Of a DNA stretch of 64,000 bases, positions 33,745-46,100 are shown piece by piece (within the stretch, counting starts at the first letter, position 1; the number at the start of each line of letters is the position of its first letter). Under the pieces are notes generated by a model. It was not told where the DNA came from. It did no database searches and saw only the letters and a program-made list of their open reading frames with translations. Location of the stretch: assembly GCA_036245805.1 (NCBI GenBank), contig BTRK01000006.1:27160901-27224900 (forward strand), read 5' to 3'. This DNA is from Pristionchus mayeri (taxonomy: Eukaryota > Nematoda > Chromadorea > Rhabditida > Neodiplogasteridae). The position numbers and the translations under genes were made by a program.

Positions 33745-36700
33745 ATGATCAATATCGATCCTTATCCACAAGAAATAATGGAGAAAGCGAAGGGAATTCA
33801 GTGAGTCGCCGTCTATCCCTTCCATCTTCACTTCTCCTCTTAGAATGCCTCTAGATTGATCTTTGAACTCTCTGGATTCAGTTCATCGATCTCTCTTCCT
33901 CCATCTCTCGATTCGGTCTTCTTCATAGCTCGAATGCTTCGTGCAGTGAATGATGAGATGGAAGTTCGTCGATTGATCGATGAGATTCTCCTCCATCGAT
34001 CTCTTCTTCGATACTCTCACGAGAACGAAGAGACCATCTACGATCGACTCTTCCCTCATGTTTACCATGTATCATTTTCCTCTTTCTTCAATGTCAATTG
34101 ATCCTTTGACGAAGAGTATTGTAGAGGTTCTCAGTCTCTAAACTGGAGGGATCTCCTCTCTCTGGAAATCTACATGTCTTCGTGCAGAGAATGAAGGATG
34201 TCCATCTGAGAGACGTGAGTCCTTCCTTGCTCCTCCTTCCTTCATCCCTCCTTCCTCCTCCTTCCTTCATCCCCTTCCCTCTTAGATCCTTTCGACTACT
34301 GCTGCATCTCAAATCCTCCATGCCTACATGGCAGTATGTCATACGCACCCTAATGGAATAACTCATTTTCTTGCAGCTGCAAGAGATATTCGGAAGGACG
34401 ATCGTAGCAACTGAGAGGAAGACAGGTGACTGCCCCTTCCCCCCCCCCCTTCCCCCTTCCCTCATATCTCCTATTCCCCCTTCTTCAGGATCTCCTCTGC
34501 CATAGTGACGATACTCGATCTGGAGGGACTCAATCTCACTGAGTTCCTCAATCCCCTCTCTCCCAATTGCAAGATTGCTAAGATGATCGTCAGTCTATGG
34601 GCGGAATACTTTAGCGAGACAGTTCGTGCCCCCCCCTCCCTATCCCCTCCTTCCCCCCCTCCCTATCCCCTCCTTCCCCCCCCCTCCCTATCCCCTCCTC
34701 CCCCCCCCCTCCCTATCCCCTCCTGTCCCCGCCCTCCTATCCCCTCCTTCCCCCCCTCCTATCCCCTCCTTCCCCCCCTCCTATCCCCTCCTTCCCCCCT
34801 CCTATCCCCTCCTCCCCCCCCTCCCTATCCCCTCCTTCCCCCATCTCCCCCCTCCCTATCCCCTCCCTTCCCTCCTTCCCCATCTCCCCCCCCCCTCCCT
34901 ATCCCCTCCTTCCCCCCCCTCCCTATCCCCTCCTTCCCCCCTCCCTATCCCCTCCTTCCCCCCTCCTATCCCTCCAAAACCCTCCCCTCTCCCCCCCCTC
35001 CCTATCCCCTCCTTCCCCCCCCCTCCCTATCCCCTCCTTCCCCCCCCTCCCTATCCCCTCCTTCCCCCCCCTCCCTATCCCCTCCTTCCCCCCCCCCTCC
35101 CTATCCCCTCCTTCCCCCCCTCCCTATCCCCTCCTTCCCCCCCCTCCCTATCCCCTCCTTCCCCCCCCCTCCCTATCCCCTCCTTCCCCCCCCCCTCCCT
35201 ATCCCCTCCTTCCCCCCCCCCCCTCCCTATCCCCTCCTTCCCCCCCCCCTCCCTATCCCCTCCTTCCCCCCTCCCTATCCCCTCCTTCCCCCCCTTCCTA
35301 TCCCCTCCTTCCCCCCCTCCCTATCCCCTCCTTCCCCCCCTCCCTATCCCCTCCTTCCCCCCCCTCCCTATCCCCTCCTTCCCCCCCCCTCCCTATCCCC
35401 TCCTTCCCCCCCCTCCCTATCCCCTCCTTCCCCCCCTCCCTATCCCCTCCTTCCCCCCTCCCTATCCCCTCCTTCCCCCCATCTCCCCCCTCCTATCCCC
35501 TCCTTCCCCCCATCTCCCCCCCCCCTCCCTATCCCCTCCTTCCCCCCCCCTCCCTATCCCCTCCTTCCCCCCCTCCCTATCCCCTCCTTCCCCCCCTTCC
35601 TATCCCCTCCTTCCCCCCCCTCCCTATCCCCTCCTTCCCCCCCTCCCTATCCCCTCCTTCCCCCCCCCTCCCTATCCCCTCCTTCCCCCCCCTCCCTATC
35701 CCCTCCTTCCCCCCCCTCCCTATCCCCTCCTTCCCCCCCCCCTCCCTATCCCCTCCTTCCCCCCCTCCCTATCCCCTCCTTCCCCCCCCTCCCTATCCCC
35801 TCCTTCCCCCCCCCTCCCTATCCCCTCCTTCCCCCCCCCCTCCCTATCCCCTCCTTCCCCCCCCCCCTCCCTATCCCCTCCTTCCCCCCCCCCCTCCCTA
35901 TCCCCTCTCCCCCCCTCCCTATCCCCTCCTTCCCCCCCCTTCCTATCCCCTCCTTCCCCCCTCCCTATCCCCTCCTTCCCCCCCTCCCTATCCCCTCCTT
36001 CCCCCCCTCCCTATCCCCTCCTTCCCCCCCCCTCCCTATCCCCTCCTTCCCCCCCCTCCCTATCCCCTCCTTCCCCCCCCTCCCTATCCCCTCCTTCCCC
36101 CCTCCCTATCCCCTCCTTCCCCCCCCCCCTCCCTATCCCCTCCTTCCCCACCTTCCCCTCATCTCCCTTCAGCTCGTGCGCATCCTCATCATCAACTCTC
36201 CGGGAATCATCTCGATCATGTGGCAGATAACTCGTCACATCGTTGATTCTCGCACAGCCAATCGTCTGCTTTTCCTCTCTTCAGTTCATCAACTGAAGGA
36301 GTATCTCGACCCCTCTGTGAGATACAAAACACATTTCATACCATGCAGTAGGAAACGGACAACTACTATGCATGAATTGAATATCAGGCGATTCCGGTAG
36401 CATACGGTGGTACGTGGAGGGACGATTCTGGTTTCTCCCATCAACCCATATACTGTACTACCGTACCCAAGCCAGTCCTTCCCGAGGATATTGCAGACCA
36501 CGATTTAGTGTGGAGGAAGGTACTCATCATCAACATATGAATTGCATTCTCTTCTTAAGCATGGAATAGAGAAAGTTCCCAAACCATCTCAACACTCTCT
36601 CAAGGCGAAGAAACAGGTGGACATCAGAGTGTGAGTGGACATCGAGATAGAGATAAGAGAATGAAGTTGAGTTGTGTTCCTCACTCTGGTCATCTGGTGT

Positions 36701-36992
36701 ATTCCTTCACTACGAGTTGTTCTTCTCCCTCCTCGGGGGAAGTCATCTTCTCCATTCTCTCCATCGAGAATGGCAAGGAAGTCATAGTCTCGCCTCCCTT
36801 CAAGATCATCAGCATTACGGTGAGCATCCTTCCACTCACAAACATCCAATTGATCAATTGAAGGTGCCAGAACAGGGCTCTCTTCCAGTTATCAAAGGGG
36901 AGTATATCATTCGATTCTCCAATCCTTCTTCCTCTTGGTTTAACTCCAAAGTGGCAATATCCCACCAATTTGTTTCCCCATCTGAAGTTTAG
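33745..36992 (+). CDS. CRAL-TRIO (SEC14-like) protein with C-terminal GOLD domain
   Basis: Exon 1 (33745-33800) encodes [18 protein letters not shown]. The CRAL-TRIO N-lobe follows ([17 protein letters not shown], 33856 onward), then short exons ([39 protein letters not shown]), then the lipid-cage core [15 protein letters not shown] and [12 protein letters not shown] ending at 34621. After a 1551-base satellite intron, [19 protein letters not shown] resumes at 36173, followed by [18 protein letters not shown] (joined across 36316/36388) and a GOLD domain ([25 protein letters not shown]; stop 36990-36992). Nematode relatives are the ctg/cgr-1 proteins, implicated in lipid binding and signalling. 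The ATG follows a TTCCAG acceptor directly, consistent with trans-splicing. It converges on RRP36, 124 bases away. Confidence 0.85.
34630..36150. repeat. 1.5-kb C/T minisatellite filling one intron
   Basis: About 65 tandem units of roughly 22-25 bases, consensus CCCTCCCTATCCCCTCCTTC with a variable C run (5-10 C), plus occasional CATCT-containing variants. It lies between the donor at 34622 and the acceptor at 36171-36172. The strand is pure C/T apart from one A per unit, which creates long spurious Pro/Ser/Leu frames (631 and 534 codons). Higher-order repetition is visible: blocks near 34900-35300 recur near 35520-35960. Confidence 0.95.
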
Positions 36993-37116
36993 GAAACATG
37001 GATTTTCGTTAGAAGCTTTCATCACAATAACCAAAGCCATCTCAACGATATAATCGAAACAATAAGTAACAACAACGAAGGAATAATAATGACAACAAGA
37101 TGTAATAATTGTCTGT

Positions 37117-40100
37117 TTAGAATGCGACTCCTAGTTTTGGTCCTCCTCCCTTTCCACTCGATCCCTTTCTACTCTCCTTCTTAGCTTTCCTTCTCAAATA
37201 CTTATCCAATTGATTATCCTCCTTCAATTGATCGAACTTCTTCTCCATAATCTTCATCTTTACTTCGCCTGCAATTTCAAATTAATAGTAAGCACTCACT
37301 AAATAATGCGGAGTAGAGAATTGAGCGCCTGCTCGATTGAGAAGGAACAGCTTAGAATGTACATCTCGAGCAGGTCATTATCCCCCTATAGTCCCACTCT
37401 CCCTCCAATCTTTCTGTCCCTTTTTATATTCATTTCTATCTATTCCGCTATCCAGTCAAAAGTTGTATATGTATTCTATTACCCGATAGATATATCTGTA
37501 CTGTACATAATAGCAAAGGTCAAAATATATAAATAATAAACTCACGGAGTATTTGTGTACACTATTTAAATAAAAGAATGAATAGGCAGTTACTTCTCTT
37601 GATGAACTTGGGTTGCAATCCCTTCTTCATCCTCTCCATATTCTCCTTCTTCAATTCCTTCATCGCACTCATCCTCATCTCCTTCTCTCGCTTCGCTCTG
37701 CAGTCCAATCAAGTACACAAGGGAGGACTCAGTCCCTCATCGATTAGAAGGGACACTCACTTGAATCTGTTCTCCTCTCTGATGATATCCTCCCTCAACT
37801 GAGCCACTCTCTCCCCGTCTCCTTCCTTCTTCGCCTTCCCCACATCCTTCTTCATTTTCTGACAATCGTCAATTCAATTGTATTATACTATATCAGAGGT
37901 ATTCTGAGAGAATTTAGGAAAGAGACCCTTGATTTACAAAAACTTCAAACTGCTTGAATCGGCTGCCCATTATCAGTATTGATGCTTCTAAGGATAAGGA
38001 ACTTTTGTTTTAAGTTCCGGAGCCGTAAATTGCAAATAACCTAAAAGCCAGCTCTCAAAATTTCAAAAGTTTGACAGATCATAAATCCGTTAATATTTGA
38101 GATAGAGAGTCCGTTAAAAAGGCAAAAGAACCGCCTTAGTGAGCTGAACAACTTTGTCGTTGAACGAAAAATGACTGGAAAATGATGAAATATAGATAAT
38201 GCTGAAAAAGTGATTTTTCGATCACTTTTTGTAGTTTTTCGGGTGTCTCCGAAAAAAAAAATCTCATGTGTAAATGAGATATCTACAGATTCGTAATCTC
38301 CGTACTTGTCTACCCTAGAGACTTGTAATGTCATAATTTTGAAAAATTGACATCACATTTTTTTATGCGTCAAAACATGAGATTTTATGGTTAAACACAA
38401 ACATGGTTAAACACAAACAGTCCCATCCAAAATGAATGAAGATTCCGTTTCCAGCCTCCAATCATCTTCATATTTTGCACGGGAGTCATTCTAGAGTATA
38501 TAAACGTGTTTGAATGCCATAATTGCAAAAATGGAAAATTTTGAAAATTTCGATTTTTCGGCCATTTTGACCTAAAAAAATCGAAATTTTGAAAATTTTC
38601 AATTTTGGAAATTTTGCCATAGGAACACCTTTATGAGAGACTTTTTGACTCGGTGAACATATTTGTAGATACCCTTGGCACTAGGCCAAAAATCGAAATC
38701 CTCCTAAATGTGCATACATGTAGTACTCGGTGAGTGTATCTCAGGCATTTCATATTTAGTGTTCTAGATCCTTCTCGGGGAAATGAAATGTATTTTAGTC
38801 CGAAAATTTCAATTTTCGAAATTTACCATTTCGCAACCGATCAGAACGACTGATATCTCTAAAAATGCGCAATATTCAACTGATCGTACCTATAAAATTT
38901 TAGATGAATTGGCTTGAAATTGTTTGAGAAAAACTCAAATTTCGGATAAAATATTTTTTATTTCATTCGGCAATGTGGAAAGGAACCTTTTTTATTTGCT
39001 TGGTTTGTAGCGCTCACCGATTACTATTTACAGAAAAATTATGAGCGAAAAAAACTGGGACATGTGTATTGAAATTTTCGAAAAACTGAAATAAGTCAGT
39101 TCGTAATAAAATTTCGGGCCACCGTATCCTGACAAGATCTGTGAACATTGATGAATTTTTTAATCCTTTGGGATTCGAATGTTTGAGTGTGGAACCTAAC
39201 TGACACATAATAGAGAACAACTGAAATCATTCACTAATATGCTGAAATTGAGGAGAGGTTCTGCAAATGGTGAACTGGTGCATTTTCTAAATTGCCTGAA
39301 ATATTAGGTTGGAACATAAGTTCTGTCCGATTTCACGAACGACATTTCACGAACGAGCTCGCGTAAAATGTTCATCTCAAATCGCATTGAGCTAACTTAG
39401 TAGCGTAATTAGATGGAAGACTTGAACATTCCTTACATATGTTCAGATCAAATAAGCGACTCAGGGTATACGAGAAATTAATGATTGTCATCAAACCAAG
39501 TTTCGGATTTTTTTTCGAAAATGTTTGGATCACTATTTTGCTGAAGAGTAGAATCGTTTGGAACATTCATTTATTTTATTGAGAAGGTCATGTCTAGTAC
39601 TTTCTAAACCTAGGTTGAATAGTGGGTTTGGTCAACCCCTTCCCCGAATTACAGAAGGAACAAAGGGTAAGATAGAGTGATGGAGCTGTTCAATCGATTA
39701 GTATTCCTGTCCCGAAAACCAAACTGACAGTTCTTAGAATATGGGCGATATAGTGTACTACTATTGCGTCATTCATACATTAGAAAAGTTTAGCTGAACT
39801 GATCTTCATCTTTCTCAAAATTTAGATTTTTCAAAAACATATTATGCTTGAGAAACATATAAAATTCCGACTTTTGGTGTCCAGCTAGGATTACTTCTCT
39901 ACCAAAAGTACCTATCACCCAACTTACCCAAGTCACAAAGTAATAGGGTAGGGGCAGCGTCAGCATGTAATCACAAAATGACGAGCTGATCAGCTGTATG
40001 CGAGACAGGAACTGGTAAAATATGTCTATTTTAATGTTGAATTTTGGACATCGATATTTAAATAAATTTGGCTTGTGACAGGAGGATCGCACAATTACCA

Positions 40101-43100
40101 AACTTAAATTATGTTCTGGCCAGGGCCGGATCTATACATTTTCAGTATGTTTTAATCTCTAAGTCTAACGATTTGAATGCATGGTAGATAAATTCATCTG
40201 AGGTCATGCCCAGGAGATCAGCATTCGCCAATTGGTTCATTTTTCAAGTTGACCTTTCGCGTTAGAATCCATTTTAAGTTGCTGCTGTAATACACGACCA
40301 TGGTACTTTCCAAAAATATAATTCGATTAGCAGTTTCTCTCAGACCGATAGATTGGAACTCGGAGAAATTAATAGCCCAGTTTCCTATTACGATGAATTT
40401 TGCCTCGCACTGCAACCATAAGCCCGATCTTTTAGAGCTGTACAAATGTGCGCTATACAGAGTGTTGAAGCACTTATTATGTGAGAACAACCATTTGGAA
40501 ATCGGTCGAAAAGGAAGGATATTGATTGTAAGAAAACCAAAATATTGAAATCGGACAAAACTTTTGTTCCAACCTGATATTTGTCCACAACTTTTTCAAT
40601 GAATTTTCACATAAATCAGCACAACCTAATCCGATAATACGATTTCAATTCATATGAAGCGACAGTGGTCAATTTTGGCAATTTGAAAAATGCACCATTA
40701 CTCAAGTTTCAACCCACTATCGATTTCAGCCATTTAGCGAACGATTTCAATTGTTATCTGTTATGTACCAGTTAGGTTCCACACTCAAACATTCAAATCC
40801 CAAAAGATTAAAAAATTCATCAATGTTCACAGATTTGCGCGGTATTCTCTTGTCAGGATACGGTAGCCCGAAATTGTATTACGAACTGACTTATTTCAGT
40901 TTTTCGAAAATTTCAATACACATGTCCCAATTTTTTTCGCTCATAATTTTTCTGTAAATAGTAGTCGGTGAGCGCTACAAACCAAGCAAATAAAAAAGGT
41001 TCCTTTCCACATTGCCGTATGAACTAAAACATATTTTATCCGAAATTTGAATTTTTCTCAAACAGTTTCAAGCCAATTCATCTAAAATTTTATAGGTACG
41101 ATCAGTTGAATATTGCGCATTTTTAAAGATATCAGGCGTTCTGATCGGTTGCGAAAAGGTAAATTTTGAAAATTGAAATTTTCGGACTAAAGTACATTTC
41201 ATTCCCTAGAGAAGGATCTAGAACAGTAAATATGACATGCCTGAGATACACTCACCGAGTACTACATGTATTCACATTTAGGAGGATTTCGACTTTTGGC
41301 CTAGTGCCAAGCATATGTTCACTGACACAAAAAGTCTCTCTTATAGGGTCCAGAATGACTCCCGTGCAAAATATGAAGGTGATTGGAGGCTGGAAACGGT
41401 ATCTACATTCATTTTGGATGTGACTGCTTGTGTGTTTAACCAAGGAATCTCATGTTTTGACGCATACAAATATGTGATGTCAAGTTTTCTAAATTATGAC
41501 ATTACAAGTCTCTAGGGTAGACAAGTACGGAGATTACGAATCTGTAGATATCTCATTTACACATGAGATGTTTTTTTCGGAGACACCCGAAAAACTGTAC
41601 AAAAAGTGATCGAAAAATCACTTTTTCAGCATTATCTATATTTCATCATTTTCCAGTCATTTTTCGTTCAACGACAAAGTTGTTCAGCTCACTAAGGCGG
41701 TTCTTTTGCCTTTTTAACGGACTCTCTATCTCAAATAGTAACGGATTTATGATCTGTCAAACTTTTGAAATTTTGAGAGCCGTCTTTTAGGTTGTTTGCA
41801 ATTTACGGCTCCGGAACTTAAAACAAAAGTTCCTTATCCTTAGATGCATCCATACTGCTAATGGGCAGCAGATCCAAGCACTTTGAAGTTTTTGTAAATC
41901 ACCTCCTTCGGTCTCTCAGAAGAGTTCTGATATATCAATATATTTCTACCACATTTTGCCTTCTGATTGGGACAAGTGGGAAAAGTAATAGGAGACTAGT
42001 GACCTTGACTTCCTCCGTTCTCAATTCATCAAGGAATCCGTAGTTGGTATCATAGATGACCTCGTTGAAGGCACCACATCGATCGTCGAATCGGGGATCC
42101 AATCGAATACTCTGATTAACACTTCTCATACTCTTCCACGTATAAATATTAATGGCATGGAAAAAAGTCAAGGATAAGAGGAAATATTTTAACTCCCGCA
42201 ACCTCGTATCTCATCTCCTAGGCAAGGTAGGTACTTCAAATTTTGGAGTATGAAGTGTAATAATTTACACCCCATAAACTACATATTAAGTCACTATCTC
42301 TACTCGAAACCGAGATATGAAATTGCGCGAATTCAAATATTTCCTCTTCTCCATGACTTTTTCCATTCCATAAGAAGGAACTGGCGAAGTATTATTACCG
42401 TTTTCTTCTCCTTGTAGATGGGTCTGAATCGAGAAGCTCCCTTCTTGGAAGATATCTCACGGGGTCGTTTACTGTTCTCCCTCTGCAGTCTTCTCATTCT
42501 CTCTCCCCCATCTCCCCCTCCCCCCCCCTCTCTCTCTCCTTCACCTTGAATGATCTCTTGGTGAGATTCTCTTCGATCTTCTCTTTCTTCTTCTCATCTC
42601 GACCGAAGAATGCATCATTGAACAGTTTGATTCCTAATTTCTCTTTCACTTCTCGCACCTTCGAGAGAGGGAGAGATGCCATCTCTGCAAACTATTTATA
42701 TATCGAATCTATGAGAAAACACGCTCACCTTCTCTAAACTTTTGGAGGTCAGTGAGTGTCATTCCACTATCTTCCTCTCCTTCCTCTTCCTCTTCCTCTT
42801 CATCTCCCTCCATTTCTTCTTCCTCTTCCCTCTTCTCATTCTCTTCTTCGTCCTCAATTAGATATATGACGCCGGTTGCGTAAGAAACGAACAAGGTCTG
42901 GCACATCAATTTTTCGAAAACTTGCGGTAAGGGGTTCTCGAAGGTGCTGATCATCACGGTCAACTTCATTTTGCACCAACTTGATCGGTTGAGCCAGGCT
43001 GCATGTACGCTGCATGTACATTTCTGTTAATAACTCCGGAACCGATTGAAGTATCACCTTCAAAATTGTACAGTGGTACTATAACCTACCCGTGAGTCCA

Positions 43101-46100
43101 TCGAAGCAAAATTTGCATATGTTGAAATATGCTAAATTTTAGAAATTTTAGATCTCGAATATAAGACCTCAACCAAAACCAAGAGTAGGATAGAAAGATG
43201 CGCCTAGATCTGGGGATCATTTTTCGTATACTATGTCCGGAATTATAACTAGGCAATTTTACGCTACGCGTAGATTTCTGCCTCTATTTGCTCATCTTTC
43301 AGAGGATACCGCTCGGCGAAAGAGAAATTAGATTAAATTCCTTTGTTCTGACGGACTCAATCAGCGAAGAGAATGAAATTTATTTGAAATTTTTTATTTA
43401 CCGTCCAAACAAGCTGTAAAAAGGCCAGAAACTTAAGCGTAGCGTAAAATTGCCTAGTTATAATTCCGGACATAGTATACGAAAAATGATCCCCAGATCG
43501 AGGCGCATCTTTCTATCCTACTCTTGGTTTTGGTTGAGGTCTTATATTCGAGATTTAAAATTTTTAAAATTTAGCATATTTCAACATATGCAAATTTTGC
43601 TTCGATGGACTCACGGGTAGGTTATAGTACCACTGTACAATTTTGAAGGTGATACTTCAATCGGTTCCGGAGTTATTAACAGAAATGTACATGCAGTCTA
43701 CATGCAGCCTGACTCAACCGTTCAAGTTGGTGAAAAATGAAGTTGACCATGATGATCAGCACCTTCGAGAACCCCTTTAAGCAAGTTTTCGAAAAATTGA
43801 TGTGCCAAGCCCATCAGAAGTTTGCTCGATTCTTACGCAACCGGCATCATATAGACAGGGATTAGTCTATCGACCTACTTCATCTTCTTTTTCCTCATCC
43901 TTATGCGAGTACTCATTCATGCGAGTTGAAGCGAGCGGAACAGTCTGCAATGGACTCTATAAAAAGACACTCAAAAGACCAAAGAATTGCCCATCTTCAT
44001 CTTTTCAAAAGCTGCTAACATTTCTAATGACAAGAAGGAGCCTACGAAATTTCGTTTGTCCAGCAACTGAACGACGCTGAGTGGTTTACTCTGGAGATAA
44101 TAGGTATAAGTGGTCATTCAATGATTAGCTGCTCTTTCTATGATTCGTTATATTATATTCTCCGTTTTCGGTCGCTTCTTCTCGTGTCCTTCCAAGTGGG
44201 AGTACTTCAAGGTATTCATCTCTTTCATTTTTCACAAATCACATCCCACGGGTTATCTACATGCACCTTTGATACGAACGAACTAGAGCTCGAGGGTTGG
44301 CGATATAATGGAAGAGAGCGACCTCGCTTCCCTCTTACCTCCAGTGTCTTTGGTGTGCATGGTCAATGTACAAGGTCGAATAATGAGTAAACGGTTGCTC
44401 ACCCTAATGGCGAGACTCCAATGCCTCGCCGGATAAAATTAAAGTTACTGTGAGAATAGAATGCGTAGCAACGTGGTGTACATTAGGGCGGCAAGAACGG
44501 ATCACGGGTCGGTTTTCCGACAATCTAAAACGGGTCAGAGACGGGTTGAGGCAGTGACCCGTGCCGCGCGTTGCGTGTCGCGTTTCTGTCTCGGGTTACC
44601 CGTTTATGAACGGGTCAAATACGGGTCATGCTGCCTTTTTTGAGCTGCCGCATGTTCAAAACGTAAAATTTGTGTAAGGATTTAAATCAGATCGACGAGT
44701 ACTATATATTACATTTTTAACTGAAAATACATTTTTTTAGCGTTTCGAGTTAGTTTTAGCAAGGGGTTTTAGCAATTGGAGAGACCATGAAAACAATCAA
44801 CCTGAACTCCCAATTAAATGTGTTCCAAGATTATCGAAAATTTGAATGTCAACTGAAAACGCTGATTTGTCCCGATTCTCTCGTGAGAGGCGTGATATGA
44901 TCATTTTTGAATATTAATATCGAAAACTAATTGCGTAGTAATCACAATTGATCGAGGCGCGATGATGCGCCCCCCTCCCTCGACCCCCGCTGTCTCTCCT
45001 GACCCGCTTTGGAACCGCCAAAAACGGGTCATGGACGGGTCATGCGCGCGAAAGCGGGTCATCCTAAGAGAGGTCGCGACACGCGACGCGCGGAGAGTGT
45101 CACCCGAAAAAGGGAGTCTGCAGGACGGGAATCCGTGATCCGTTCTTGCCGCCCTAGTGTACATGATAAAATTCTTAAAGTACAACAATATTCGCGGAAC
45201 GGTAAAATATTTAACTGTGAACATTTTCCTATCCCGCGGATATTTTAGTACAATGCTTTAAAAAGTTTATCATATACACCACCACGTTGCTACGCATTCT
45301 ATTCGCACAGTATAATCAGTGGAAAAATTGAATGTTAATTTTACCATTGTTTGTTTTTCATTGAAAATGCTTTTTTTCAAATGAAGTATGTCAAATACTC
45401 CCCCAAGTACTGAACAAATTCTATTGTCAATTCTACTTCATTCTATTGTCAGAAATCCACGTGCTAAGTTGACATCAATAAAATGAGTACGACCTCTGGT
45501 TCGCTGTCCTCATCCTCCTCTTCCTCGTCCTTCTTCATAATTCCATTCTGATCCTCTTCTTTCTCGTTCCCGTACATATCCTCTTCGGGCAAATCTTCAC
45601 TATCCATATCACTTTCTCCCAGATGAGGAAGATACTCCAATATGAAATCTATTTGATCTCATAGGAATGAATCTCGAATACCTCTCTTTCCCCCTTCTTC
45701 CTCTCCTTTCCTCCCCGTTCCTTCATTTCCTTTTCCTCTTCACTCTCGGGGTCGTCACTTTCCTCAGTGGCCATTGATGGCTTACGCTTCTACAATGCAT
45801 CGATAGACCCTCATTTCATCGAAACCAATATAAGCCCTTCATCGAAAGAATCACATCAAATACAATGGCATATTAAAATACCTTCACAATCTTCTTCATC
45901 TTCATTTTCACTTCTCCTATATCCTCTCCTTTCCTCATTTCTTTCTTCTTTTCTTTATTCACATCTCTTTTCTTAACTTTCAATTCCATCTTTGCCTTCC
46001 GTCCTTCTTCCTTCATCATCTACAAATAAATTTGGCTTGACAAATCATGAGGGTTGATATGGTGTACAAAAAGTCGGACCACATTTTCAAATGAAGAATG

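Noticed and set aside
34505..36400. Very long open frames (631 and 534 codons) of Pro/Ser/Leu/Tyr repeats
   Set aside because: They run through the C/T minisatellite, which has almost no stop codons in any frame, and the flanking CRAL-TRIO exons join cleanly when the satellite is spliced out.
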